Made by a program: the position numbers and the translations under genes. From assembly GCA_019022495.1 (NCBI GenBank), contig JAFEKR010000037.1, positions 124,001 through 188,000 on the forward strand: a stretch of 64,000 nucleotides of DNA, written 5' to 3'. This document shows positions 36,201 through 48,084 of this stretch, piece by piece (within the stretch, counting starts at the first letter, position 1; each line of letters starts with the position of its first letter). The stretch comes from Epichloe hybrida (taxonomy: Eukaryota; Ascomycota; Sordariomycetes; Hypocreales; Clavicipitaceae). The notes beneath the pieces are model-generated. The model had not been told where the DNA came from and made no database searches. It was given only the letters and a program-made list of their open reading frames with translations.

Positions 36201-39200
36201 TACTACATTAATAATGTAAAGCACTAGTTAGCTATTGATTTGCACGATATTAACAATAATCTCATAGTTAAATTCGTGGTTGTCTTTGATTGTAAACTTA
36301 AATCAACTAGGGGCCTTTCTATGTATCTAGTAATAGTAGCAAACTTTAGTTAATTTCTTAATTACCTAGTGCTTAACTTCATGACTAGCTTAGTAAAGGA
36401 TCTTTATGAGTTATTAAACGGAAGGATAACCAAGTTAATAATGCAATTAATGGATATCTCCTTCTAAAAGGTGGAAGGCAACTATTTCCTTCGCTTCTAG
36501 TAACCACTAAGGATGTCCCTATTATCACATAATAGGTATAGTCTTATTGCCTTAGATAAGCACGTTAGCGAGGTTATTAATCTTGACTTGTATCTCATCT
36601 ATATTAGTAATTAAGAAGAGAAAGGGGGTAGCTATGTTAAGGACGTAGAATTCAAGCTCTCTAAGTTCTATAGGCACATGAAGGATTCCTCTTACAACTA
36701 CTAATCTGGCGCTAAATATAATAATTTAGGGTTCGTAAGGGGTTACCTTTAATAAAGGTATTAATCTTAATAAAGCCTTTACTTATATCTCTCTTACACT
36801 TAACTTTCTTATAGCGCTAGTGTTAGGTATAATCCCTCTAAAGACCTCTTTAGAATAGTGTTTTTCAGAGATATAGTAAATTAAGCCTTTATTACACTCT
36901 TATAGCTTATAGAGCTCCTACCTAAGAAATACATGTTAGAAGGCTTAATTATTTAGGGTCACAAGGATATTAACATTAGCAGCGTTATGGTTAGTCTATA
37001 ATCCGGAGCAGAAGAATTATATGATGCTTAGGTGCGCTATTAATAATAGCTCCTCCATATTGTTATTATTATCTTCGGCTTCTATGTAGGCTAAAAGATA
37101 TAATTCCTAATTCTAACCTAAGCCTTTATTAGGCTTATTATTATCCTACCCTTTATAGGAGGCAAGGAATACCTAGAATCTCTTCTCTAAAGGGGGTATA
37201 TAATATGTTTTGCTAGCCTACTAGTGGTCCTTTTCCTTTTAATATTCTTTAGCGGAGTAATTAGAAGACTAGTAGCCGCTCTTACTACACATAAAGTAGT
37301 GCTTAGTGCTTAGCTTAAGGCTTTGCCTATAATAGCTTCCTCTGCTACAGGGGGATAATCACTATCTATACTAATAATTAGTAAACATAGCCTCTAGAGG
37401 GTCTCCTTATTAGTACTAAAGGTATTAGGAGGACTTCTTGTTTAATTTTGTAATAGTAATTACCTTATAGAGGTCTCTGGCAAGACTCTTAAAGCCTATG
37501 GAGTGTATATATTCTACTATCTAACATTTAGGTATACTAGTTACAGCGTTTAAGGCCTGCTTATAGAGTTTAGTATTTACTATCTTAGTAGGGTACAGGC
37601 CTCTGTGGATTTTCTTAAGGGTTAATAATATAATCTTAAGGCACTTAAGCTTACTTTTATTAGGGTTCCTCTTAATTATACTCTTTAGCGTTATGCTACT
37701 CTATTTGTAGTGATAGAATTACTAGTTACTTTCTGTCTTAAAGCATTAATAGATACAAGTAATTATCTCTTTATAGGAATAGTTATTCCTAAAGAGGTAA
37801 TTAAGGTAGTATTGCTTAGCATTACCTATTAACATAATAGGGAAAGCCTTCTAATAATACGTTTAAGGAAGGTTAATTCTATTACACTTGTTTTTAAAGA
37901 GTGTGATCTTTAGCGTTAAGAAGTTATATAGCTTTCTACTATAGTGGTTGCTATCCTTATATATCTTCGTAAGCTCCGAGATCTTCTTTGTGATCTAATC
38001 TTTAGAGGGGAATTGCTATAAAGGCATAATTTGTTATGAATAATGGTCCACTAGTTATTCTTAATAATAATTATCTAGATAAAGCTGTTAATATAATGGG
38101 GATTGTCGCGGGGGTTCTTGTGAGGGTTTAAGCAATCTCTAGGGTTAGGGAAGGTTAATTTCTAGGGTAGGTTATTAGGGCTGTTAATGTTAAGGCTCTA
38201 GGGGTTCGGAAGATCGTGGTCGTTCTTATGATCTTTCCTGTAACTAAAGGGGCATTAAGGTTTAATAAAGCACTTCCTTAAGCGATGCTAGGATTAAATA
38301 TCCTAGGCCTTGCCTGACGAGGACGCCGTGATCTTGTAAAGAATTACGTAATTCTCTAATAATATCCTTAGATACCCTTTTAAAGGTATCTTTGGACTAG
38401 CCTTCGAAGTCTTCTTAGAATAATTCCTATAAGTTATTATCTCTCTATCCTTAATATTCACTAAGGTTAATAAATCTTACAATCTAGTTATTAAGCTCAA
38501 GCTACGTAGCAGTCTCTAGATCTGGCTTAATAGATTCTTTCCAGTTATATAAGAATTCGTAAGTAAGCTGTTAAAGGCGTGGGGGTAATTCATGCCTTTA
38601 AGGTCTCTCAGGGGTGATAATTAGAGCCTTGCTATTACTAGCAGCCCTTCCTCTTGTAAAAGGTCCAGATTCCTCTGCTATTTTTAACTATAAAAGGAAT
38701 GTTACTAATTTATTAGTTTTACTACTAATTAAGCTCCTGTGTTTGCCCGTTGCTATTGCGAGGTTCTTCTTTTGTATTTTAGGAGCGTTATTGCTCTAAT
38801 GAAATTAGAAGATTATAAAAACAGGAAAAACGGAAGAAAAAGCAGTGGAAGTAGCAAAAGCAGTAATAAGGATAAAGTAATAAGAACAAATTACTAGAGA
38901 TAAAGAAAGTAATAAAAGTTCTAAAAGTAACTAGAAAATAATAGGAAAAGTAATAAGGGAATAATAGGAATTACTACTTCCTGTTTTTTGTGAAAAGGAG
39001 GGAAGGAGGTAATCTCTCTCTCTTGCTAATAAGCACAGGGCGAACAGCACTAATAATAAAGGGGGCAAAAAAAAACAAGCCGTAGATGCTTGTACGAACG
39101 GATTAAAGGTCTGTTAGATAAAGGGAATATTTATAGAGAAGTTATAGATGTGTTAGCTAGCTTAGCTAAGGTTGTTTAACGTCAGGTTCGAAATAAATGC

Positions 39201-39515
39201 CTCGCAGCGATAGATTTAGTTAGTTGGTTAGTTTTCTCATAATAGACAATAAAATCAACAATTAATAACAATATCCTAGATAGATATAACGAAGTTATAT
39301 CCCTAAGCCTAAGGGTCAATAAATTAATTCCTTAGAAGCCTAACAAGCCCGCAACTAGGATTCTAGTCTCTTCCTTTAGCACACTTATGTAGTCGTGCCT
39401 CTTTACTATAATAACCGTTACAGCACAACAAGGGGTAGTGGTAGTAGTATCTATAGAAATATCTCTTCTTGTAATACCTAGCTTATCTGTGGTTGTGAAG
39501 TTAACCACTAATTAG

Positions 39516-39778
39516 TGTTAGATACACCAAGGTCCTGCGTAGGTAATAAATCCCGTATAAATTCGAAGTTAATAATAGATAGTTAGCTAGCTAGCTAGGA
39601 AAGAGGGAAAAGAGAGGGAAAGTCTAGATGCTAGAAAAGTGGGCGAAATCCGTATGTAAGGCACAAAAAGGGGGTGGCGAATTAATGCAGCCAATCATAT
39701 CATGTGCATCGCGCCAGACCCACAATTGGTCCGGTCTTTGGCCACGATTGAACCGATGAAGATCCGAAGGAATCAACA
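39516..39778 (-). repeat. LTR of B1 (5' LTR, right)
   Basis: 263 bp, TGTTAG...TCAACA. Bordered on its inner side by AACCACTAATTAG (39,503-39,515), the probable primer-binding region. Confidence 0.9.
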
Positions 39779-40931
39779 CTTACTCTTTAATAAAGATTAA
39801 CTATACTAGGCTTCCTTGCCTTTTCTATTATACTTATAGTTAGTCTAAAAGTGTTCCTTAGTGCTAGCTTCTATAAGGAACTACTACTAATTAATTAAAG
39901 CTTTAGATTTACTAATTAACATCCTTATCTATTTGTAAAAGCATTAGAGGTTAATAGGAGGATTAATAATACAGGCCCTATATTCTAGGATTCCTTTGTA
40001 AGCATTTAGAATCTAACTACGGAGGTCTAATTCTAACTAGGATCTATAAGGATTTGCCCTTTGGAGATTCAAAAGCTTTATTATAAGGTCTTTAAAGCAC
40101 TTAATCTTTAATTTACTAGGGTTCTCTTAGATAATCATAAGTAGTTATAATCTTCCCTATAATAGATAGTTCTTTTAATGCGTATTATCTATCTTAAACT
40201 TCTACCTAATCCTACGGATAAGAGTTAGGAGATCTTAGGGGTCTCCTTAGCCTAAAAGGTTCTCTAAGAAGTACTATAAAGGTCTTCCTTTTAGCATAAA
40301 CTCAAAACCATAGCCTAACTATTCTTATATAATTCCTAGTATCTTATACTTCCTTTAATAGGTTAAGAGCTTAATATTAAGAATATTATACTCCCTAGCG
40401 CTATACTTAATGCTCTTATTACTATAGAATTTATTAAGATTAAGTAGTTGCTTTAATAAGGGTTAGCCTATCTCCTAAGGGGAAATAGGGATAATTAAAT
40501 CTTATAGAAGAGGTACTATAGTCCTAGATTACAGAGGGGGATTATAGTGCCTTATTATAGGAGGGGAAATAAGGGGGGTCTAAGGTTATAGTTAAGGGCT
40601 TATAATAAGGGGATTGCCTTTGCTATTACGCCTTTGCCTTATACTTAGTATACTTAGGGATTAGTGTAATAGAATCTAGGAATAAAACAGGAGTGATTAT
40701 AGTAGTTAAGGGGATTAGGAATAACGTGGAGTGATTAGTTACTTTAGTTAATCTCTAAAAGAAGGGATACTAATAGGAAGGAGGTCTTTATAGAAGTCCT
40801 TCTCCGCTATTCGCCTCTTAAAGGGGGAATACTTCCTAGTAACTTCCTGTATTTCTTCTTCTTTCTAGTTATAGAATCTATTATAGTTAATAACATCTTT
40901 AAGCAAGACTACTATCTTATACAGAGCTTTG

Positions 40932-41390
40932 CACTACACTACACTACATTGTGTAGTATTTGTAGTGTAGTGTAGTATACTACACTACACTACATACTAC
41001 ACTACACTACATACTACACTACACTACATACTACACTACACTACATACTACACTACACTACATACTACACTACACTACATACTACTACACTACACTATAC
41101 TACACTACACTACATACTACACTACACTACATACTACACTACACTACATACTACACTACACTACATACTACACTACACTACATACTACACTACACTACAT
41201 ACTACACTACACTACACTACTACTACACTACATACTACACTACATACTACACTACACTACATACTACACTACACTACATACTACACTACACTACATACTA
41301 CACTACACTACATACTACACTACACTACATACTACACTACACTACATACTACACTACAAGGGAATTTTTTCACTACACTACACTACATGT
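40932..41390. repeat. 17-bp subterminal tandem array
   Basis: About 24 copies of ACTACACTACACTACAT with occasional shortened units, starting directly inside the left TIR. The first copies are followed by a reversed stretch (TGTAGTATTTGTAGTGTAG) so the start is palindromic. Related units on both strands recur next to the right TIR (about 43,410-43,530). Confidence 0.9.
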
Positions 41391-41430
41391 AGTATTTTGT
41401 AGTATTTGTAGTATTTATAATTTTTAGTAA

Positions 41431-41950
41431 TATAATAGCTTATAATAGCTTATATTAGCTTATATTAGCTTATATTAGCTTATATTAGCTTTTAATAGCT
41501 TATAATAGCTTATAATAGCTTATATTAGCTTATATTAGCTTATATTAGCTTATATTAGCTTATATTAGCTTTTAATAGCTTATAATAGCTTATAATAGCT
41601 TATAATAGCTTATAATAGCTTATAATAGCTTATAATAGCTTATAATAGCTTATAATAGCTTATAATAGCTTATAATAGCTTATAATAGCTTATAATAGCT
41701 TATATTAGCTTATAATAGCTTATATTAGCTTTTAATAGCTTATAATAGCTTATAATAGCTTATAATAGCTTATAATAGCTTATAATAGCTTATAATAGCT
41801 TATAATAGCTTATAATAGCTTATAATAGCTTATAATAGCCTAGCTTATAATAGCTTATAATAGCTTATAATAGCTTATAATAGCTTATAATAGCTTATAA
41901 TAGCTTATAATAGCTTATAATAGCTTATAATAGCTTATAATAGCTTATAA
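41431..41950. repeat. 10-bp tandem array
   Basis: About 52 copies of TATAATAGCT, interspersed with the variant TATATTAGCT and a few TTTAATAGCT. One phase break (CCTAGCTTAT) lies near 41,840. Confidence 0.95.
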
Positions 41951-42125
41951 TATTATTAGTGTTAAAGTTTAATTAAAATTAAATAGTAAATAAGTAACTA
42001 AAATATAAATATAAATAAGTATAAGGAAATTACTATAGAAAAAGCTACACTTTTTAATTACTTAGTATTTTAAGCTTTTTAAATATATTAATAAAATAAA
42101 ATACTTTTCTTTCTTATATTTTTTA

Positions 42126-42509
42126 AAATAATAATAATAGTAATAATAGTAATAATAGTAATAATAGTAATAATAGTAATAATAGTAATAATAGTAATAA
42201 TAGTAATAATAGTAATAATAGTAATAATAGTAATAATAGTAATAATAGTAATAATAGTAATAATAGTAATAATAGTAATAATAGTAATAATAGTAATAAT
42301 AGTAATAATAGTAATAATAGTAATAATAGTAATAATAGTAATAATAGTAATAATAGTAATAATAGTAATAATAGTAATAATAGTAATAATAGTAATAATA
42401 GTAATAATAGTAATAATAGTAATAATAGTAATAATAGTAATAATAGTAATAATAGTAATAATAGTAATAATAGTAATAATAGTAGTAGTAGTAGTAATAG
42501 TAGTAATAG
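42126..42509. repeat. 9-bp tandem array
   Basis: About 40 near-perfect copies of AATAATAGT ending in a degenerate AGT run. The long frame it creates on the minus strand (Ile-Thr-Ile repeats) is an artefact of the 9-bp period. Confidence 0.95.
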
Positions 42510-42519
42510 GACCCACTAT

Positions 42520-42740
42520 TAGACCCACTTTTATTAATTCCTTCTTTTTCTAAGACTAGATTATAGAAAAAAGCATAAAGGTTATTAGTAAGTAAAGGTA
42601 TAATTATAAGGACTTACTTTAGACCCACTTTTATTAATATATCTTTTTCTTTAAACAAATTTATAGAAAAAGCATAGAAACTATTAGTAAATAAAAGGTA
42701 TAGTTAATAAGGTTTACTTTTAAACCTACTTTTTAGTATA
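42520..42740. repeat. 100-bp degenerate tandem duplication
   Basis: AGACCCACTTTTATTAAT at 42,521 recurs at 42,621 with the following 80 bp also related, and a partial third copy (AAACCTACTTTTTAG) starts near 42,722. Confidence 0.75.
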
Positions 42741-43408
42741 ATATATAGCTAAGTAAGTAAGCTAAAAATAGTATATATTCTTAAGCTTACTTTTAAAGCT
42801 TTTTTTTCTAATTTTAGTAATAAAGGAAAATATATTATATTTCTTTTTAATATTATAAGAATAATATTCTAGCTACTTTTTAAAGCTTTTTTAAGGGTTT
42901 TTACATTTCTTTTAACTTAAAAAACCTAAAAACTTAATATAATTATTTATAATTATAATAAAAGGAAATATATAGCTAAAAACCTTCTATAATATAAAGT
43001 AAAAAATTTTATTTATTATAAATAGCTTATCTTTATAAATATATTATTATTAGATTTATTATCCTATTTATATATAATAGTAAATAATTTCTTTAGGGTA
43101 AATCTTAGATTTAAAGTAAAAAAAGTATATTAAAATGAATATTAAATCTAATTAAAAAGCTAGAAAGATAAAATAACCTTTAGAATTTAAGAAATAAATA
43201 GAGTTACATAGTAATACTAAAAATACTATACTTAGCTACCCTATTCCTATTATAAGCTTAATAGTTTAAATAAGTATAAACTTTAAAGATTTATAACTAA
43301 ATAACTAAATTCTAATAAAAAAGAAAGCTAATATTAAGTTAATAAAGAAAAATCTAAAGAATATTATAAGATATTAATATGCCCCACTTTTATTTTTAGC
43401 CTTATACT

Positions 43409-43530
43409 ACATGTAGTATTTGTAGTGTAGTGTAGTATTTACTACACTACACTACATACTACACTACACTACAATTCACTACACTACATACTACAAGGAA
43501 AGTCAAAATACTACATTTACTACACTACAT
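43409..43530. repeat. Right subterminal copies of the 17-bp unit
   Basis: Copies of ACTACACTACACTACAT and of its reverse complement next to the right TIR, mirrored relative to the left array; this is the layout expected of transposase-binding subterminal repeats. Confidence 0.75.
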
Positions 43531-44406
43531 GTAAAGCTCTGATCTTATAGTAACTCTATAGGTCCATGTAAATGCCACTAAAGAAGAGAAAGTCTTAAAG
43601 ACTCTTTATAGCTTTAGGATTTACTACTTAGAATGTTTCTTATATCTATCCTCTAAAGTTATTACTAAAGATAGTAAATAAGGTTCGTAGGTATAGGTTC
43701 TTATATTTATAGGTTGCTTTCTTAATAAGAATCTAGGCTATAAGCTCTTTAGGGGTGGTATTTGCTTTAAGATTAAATAATTCCTTATTCTCTAGTGCTT
43801 ATTACGTAATATATTAGTGTAAATTAGGGATATATAGTTAAGGAGGTGAGATGTAACTTGTAGATTAGCTTCTCTTCTAGTATCTTTAGTAAGGGAGGTG
43901 TGTTTATAATCAGAAGGAATATCTTAGGTTCCAGATCCTTCTAGTTAATCTTAGTGTTCTACTATAATGTTAGTGGTAGATTAAGAGGTATAGGAAATAG
44001 AGAAATTATAGAGGTTTAAAGAATTATAAGTAAAGCTATTATCTTTGCCCCTTAGTAGGTTTAATTAAATAATTAAGGATAGGTTAGGTTAGTTACTAAC
44101 TAGGCCTTAATTATTTAATAAACACGCCTCCAAGGGTTTATTTGCGTAATAGACACGCTAATTAAATGAATAAAGATAGGTTAGGTTAGTTACTAACCAG
44201 GCCTTAATCAAGTTAATAAGCTTAGATTTAGTATAAAGCTAGTTATAGTTACTTAAGGTAAAAGGAGAGCTAGATTATACTTCTTTCTTAGCATATTTAG
44301 TATCTTAGAGTAGCACTTCCTCTTTTATAAGGCAAGTCCTTAATACTAATGCCTCTTCTATAAACCTTGCTAATCTATGGTATTTATAGAGATAACCACT
44401 GATTAG

Positions 44407-44703
44407 TGTTAGTATCTATAGGATACTATTAACCTACGCGTAGGGTTTTTCGGGGTAGACTAAAGTGCACGTAATTATTATATATTCTAGTCTACTAAAG
44501 CAAGCAAAAGAGGGATTAAATAGAAGCAAAGAGGGTACGCTATTTATTACAGGAAAAGGGGCCTTAATTAGGGTTATTAGCGAAGAGGCCACATATGCCA
44601 ACCCCGATCGCGGCGCGGTTAGGCCGGACATGTAAGTCCGCGATGCAACGCGCCCACCCAATCAGAGGCGCGCACCCTTGTTGATATCATGCTTGTTCTA
44701 ACA
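44407..44703 (-). repeat. LTR of element A (5' LTR, right)
   Basis: 297 bp, TGTTAG...CTAACA. It keeps more C and G than its partner. Bordered inside by GATAACCACTGATTAG (44,391-44,406). Confidence 0.9.
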
Positions 44704-45539
44704 TATTCCCTCCCCTAATTATTATTCTCTATCTCCTAATAATCCTATGTCTTTCTCTCTAGATCCTAATTAGCTATATCCTAAGTATTTAACCTTAGTG
44801 GTTGCAGTCTTTCCTAGCGTAGGATATACATCTTTAGGTTATTTATATAGATTTTCTAACTTTATTTACCTTCTAATAGTTTAATTTTATAGGACACTAA
44901 TAATAGCTTTTTCTTTACTATTAAAAGTTTTCCCTAGGTCTTATAAAACTTTCTCTTTAGCTTGTTCTCCTTATCTATTTTCTCTTATATAAGATTACTA
45001 ACTTTAAACTAACATAGGGATTTTAAGGAGTTATTTTTACTATTAGTCTTTTAAGTCTGAATTAATTCTCTTCTTTCCTCCCTTAGATTAGAATACTATA
45101 AGTTTATTTCTTAGATTAGTTTAGAGTTATTCTCTAGTTTTAATAAGTCCTTAATCTCCTCTAGGTTATTATTAACTCCTACGTGCTTTATAAATAGATT
45201 AAACCCTAATATTAACATAGCTAGGGTTATCCTAGCGCTTAATATAAACCAATTATTCAAAATAACCATAATACTTAGAATAGCCTAATTCTATAAATTA
45301 AGTAATACTCTATCCCTTTCTACTACTTACTTTATTAATTATTATTTTACTAGGCAGACGTTTTACTTAGCAAGTCCTATAAAAGTAAGATATAAGATAA
45401 GTCTAAATATAATTATAATACTATGTTTTCCTACTATTAATTTAAAGGTTAGGTTCTTAAAGTAGGATCTATTATTATAGTAAATTCTTTTTAGCTAACT
45501 AAAAATAGAGCTCTAATACTTATCCTATATCTAAGTAAC

Positions 45540-45690
45540 TAAATCCCTAGTAGCTTCATTATAGGATTATCCTAGCGTAAACCTTATTATGTAGTCCACT
45601 ATAATTAATATGTATAAGTCCTTATTTTAAGCCTTAGGAGTAATAGGTCCTAGGTAATCTATTATAACTAAAGCCTAGGGTTCTAATATT
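45540..45690 (-). pseudogene. Gypsy integrase remnant of element G
   Basis: Minus-strand frame reads IIDYLGPITPKA, then NKDLYILIIVDYIIRFTLG, the conserved entry to a retroviral-type integrase core. Stops lie within and on both sides. Confidence 0.6.
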
Positions 45691-46189
45691 ATTATAGTTT
45701 TTAGAGCGAATTATAGTAATCTTATTCTTATTTACTAGTAGACTAGGTAAGATTAGCAGTAAGATTCTATATCTCTTGCTCTATCTAGCTAGAAATATCA
45801 CCCGCGAAGTTTTTATATTATAATAGTTAGTTTAAAATAACTTATAGTATTATAAGCTTATTAGAGTTTAATTAGAACTTCTTTAGAGAGCACGCATTCT
45901 AATAGTGATTTATTTAGTTCTAAGTAGTAGAGTTTTTATTCTAAGACTTAATATTTTAGCGCTTAACGCTAAACTAGTTTCTAATGTTTAGCTAGGATTA
46001 TCTAGTAACTATAAATAATTAAAGTTAAAATTTCCTTATACTATTTAGAGTTTAGCTATTCCTAAAGCTTAGTTCTTACTATCTCTAAGGTTTTATTATC
46101 TAATCTTTCGCCTTCTAGTATAATTATTTCGCTTCTTATTAAAATCATTACTAGTCGCTCTTTTATAGCTAGTATTACATTAATACCTA

Positions 46190-46650
46190 TTCTTCTCTTT
46201 ACTTTATATAGATTAGACCTAAGTTCTTCTAGTAGTTATAATATCCTATCTATAATCTTCATAATTTTCGTTATATTAGGTTAGTATATATATTCCACAT
46301 TTAACTCTTAGAGAATATCCACCTATTAAGTAACCTTCCTATAAACCTTAGAGAGATTTACTATAGAATTAATAATTCCTTTATAATCCGTGTATACCTT
46401 TAAAGGGTAAGGTAAACCGTCCACTAGCTATTACATCTCTTTTAACCTAATAACAATAGCTAACATTTCCTTCTTAGGTATTATATATTATTTTTTGGCG
46501 TCCCCTAACCTATAAGATATCTATATAATAATTCGTACCTTTAAGAAATTTAATTCTATTATGCTTATACTAGGATTAGTGTCTTCTAGCTAAAACAGAA
46601 CTCCTTTAGTACCTGTGTCTAAAGCATCTATTACTAAATAAAACTATATC
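46190..46650 (-). pseudogene. Gypsy RNase H remnant of element G
   Basis: Minus-strand frame reads FYLVIDALDTGTKGVLF, then YIIPKKEMLAIVIRLKEM, then LVDGLPYPLKVYTDYKG, matching the Ty3/gypsy RNase H pattern with its DA and TD acidic positions. Tryptophan positions are stops, as expected from G-to-A change. Confidence 0.65.
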
Positions 46651-46989
46651 CCTAGCTAGGCCCTAAAAGTAGTATTTACCTAAATACTATAGCAGATTTG
46701 TAGTAAAGTGTCTTAAGCTTCTTATGTTTATTTAGGGTTCTCTTTTAGAACTTTTACCCTCTAGACTAATGGCTTCCCTAATTTAGTAACCTTCTAAACA
46801 TCTTAGAAAAAGACCTTCTTAATTATTAGCACTAGGTCTAATCTCCCTAGAATAAACTTTCGTAGGAATAGCGTTAGATATATTAAGACTAAGATTTTAT
46901 TCTAAGTTTTTAGGGGTCTTTATTTAAAATATTTCTCTAGGTTAGTAAATCTTTTATAATGTTTCCTTGCTAGTTTAATCTTCCTATCT

Positions 46990-47730
46990 TCTAATAAGTA
47001 TCTAATATAGTTTACGCTAGACACAAAAAGGGTTATCTTACGTCTACTTAATCTAATTAGAGCCTAAGTAACTCTTAGGAAGTATTATTTCTACAGAAAG
47101 TTAAAGTAATTCTCCTATGTTTTAAAGCCTAAGTAGTGGTTATCTATATAAATAGAGAACGATATTTATATATTCTCCATATATCCTAGTATTAATTTGC
47201 TTTCTGTTCTATCTTTAAAGAATAAGTATCTAAAGGTTATGTCTCTAAACCTAGCGTAACTCGCTAGTAATCCTATTAAGCCCTAGGCTATGTTATTATA
47301 ATAATATATTCCGTTTAGCCCTAAAAAGGCTGTCTTATATTTATTAGGTAGGTAAATCCTAATTACCTAGAACCTATTTAATATGTTCGCTTAGGAGAAT
47401 ATTATTAATCTTTTATAATAAACTAAATCTAAATTTACTTCTATATTATAGTATAAGTAAGCTGTCTTAATAGTCTTACTATTTATATTATAATAGTTAT
47501 ATACTACTTGAAATACCTTTGGAGTTTTAGGAGTAAAAATCGTTAGTACTACCTATTCTAATAGTCCTTAACAAATAATACCTACTTTCTCTATAGCTAG
47601 AAACACCTTCTTTGCAAACTTATAATATAGTCTAGAGTACTAATATTACTTTCTCTTCCTTAGTTAGGCGTTTAGAATTAAAGGGATATAATATTATAGT
47701 AGGTTAGTTATGCAAATATCCTTAAGTCTC
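46990..47730 (-). pseudogene. Gypsy reverse transcriptase remnant of element G
   Basis: Minus-strand frames include KYKTAFLGLNGIYYYNNIA followed by GLIGLLASYARFRDITF, which is the RT palm region of Ty3/gypsy elements. Many stops. RT lies to the right of RNase H, consistent with minus-strand coding. Confidence 0.6.
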
Positions 47731-47821
47731 TTAATAAAATATTCTCTGTAAGTATAACATAACCTTATAATTATTATCTGTTATTTAGTAGTCCCTGAAT
47801 AGTCTCTAAGGGTAATATTAG

Positions 47822-48084
47822 TGTTGGATGCACCAAGGTCCTGCGCAGGTAATAAATCCCGTATAAATTCGAAGTCGATGATAGATAGTTAGCTAGCTAG
47901 CTAGGAAAGAGGGAAAAGAGAGGGAAAGTCTAGATGCTAGAAAAGTGGGCAAAATCCGTATGTAAGGCACAAAAAGGGGGTGGCGAATTAATGCAGCCAA
48001 TCATATCATGTGCATCGCGCCAGACCCACAATTGGTCTAGTCTTTAGCCACGATTAAACCAATGAAGATCCGAAGGAATTAACA
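47822..48084 (-). repeat. LTR of B2 (3' LTR, left)
   Basis: 263 bp, TGTTGG...TTAACA. Confidence 0.9.

Larger units (their letters stand above)
33013..39778 (-). mobile_element. Ty1/copia LTR retrotransposon, family B copy 1, nested in A
   Basis: Two 263-bp LTRs, 33,013-33,275 and 39,516-39,778, are flanked by a perfect 5-bp duplication CTTAC (33,008-33,012 and 39,779-39,783). Total length 6,766 bp, one base from copy B2. Coding is on the minus strand: RNase H remnant at about 33,540-33,980, RT at about 34,400-35,100, gag zinc-knuckle remnant at 37,249-37,318. The sequence just right of the left LTR, read on the minus strand, is a purine tract (AAAGGAAAAAGAGAGA) expected before a 3' LTR. All frames are broken. 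Confidence 0.9.
40922..43541. mobile_element. hAT-like non-autonomous DNA transposon filled with tandem arrays
   Basis: A 2,620-bp block with 12-bp terminal inverted repeats, CAGAGCTTTGCA at the left (40,922-40,933) and TGTAAAGCTCTG at the right (43,530-43,541), one mismatch of G/A type. It is flanked by a perfect 8-bp duplication ATCTTATA (40,914-40,921 and 43,542-43,549). TIRs starting CAGAG with 8-bp duplications are typical of the hAT superfamily. Inside there is no transposase or open frame; instead there are a 17-bp subterminal array, a 10-bp array, a 9-bp array and a 100-bp duplication, then AT-rich unique sequence. It is inserted in element A. The superfamily call is from TIR and duplication only. 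Confidence 0.75.
28927..44703 (-). mobile_element. Ty1/copia LTR retrotransposon A, carrying two nested insertions
   Basis: Two 297-bp direct repeats, 28,927-29,223 and 44,407-44,703, both TGTTAG...CTAACA, are flanked by a perfect 5-bp duplication TATTC (28,922-28,926 and 44,704-44,708). Coding is on the minus strand: a decayed copia RNase H/C-terminal pol segment lies at about 29,480-29,760, next to a purine tract before the left LTR (the 3' LTR). Subtracting the nested element B1 with its 5-bp duplication and the hAT-like element with its 8-bp duplication leaves about 6.4 kb, a normal copia length. No frame stays open. The two LTRs differ almost only by C/T and G/A changes, so this copy has been mutated in place. 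Confidence 0.85.
44709..47821 (-). mobile_element. Ty3/gypsy element G, second piece (pol region)
   Basis: AT-rich sequence between the insertion sites of A and B2. Minus-strand translations show, from right to left, decayed reverse transcriptase, RNase H and integrase, the RT-RH-IN order that separates Ty3/gypsy from Ty1/copia. All are interrupted by stops. Its left edge starts CCTCCCC, matching the polypurine tract expected next to the 3' LTR at 28,751-28,926. Confidence 0.7.

Noticed and set aside
38614..38799. Small hydrophobic plus-strand frame, repeated at 53,423-53,608
   Set aside because: Present in both B1 and B2 on the strand opposite the copia gag coding strand; it is a shadow of the old gag gene, and its hydrophobicity follows from that.
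40932..41390. CRISPR-like array
   Set aside because: Units are contiguous with no unique spacers and the host is eukaryotic; it is an ordinary tandem array.
42088..42528. Long minus-strand frame encoding Ile-Thr-Ile repeats
   Set aside because: It is only the translation of the 9-bp AATAATAGT array; the period is a multiple of three so no stop appears.
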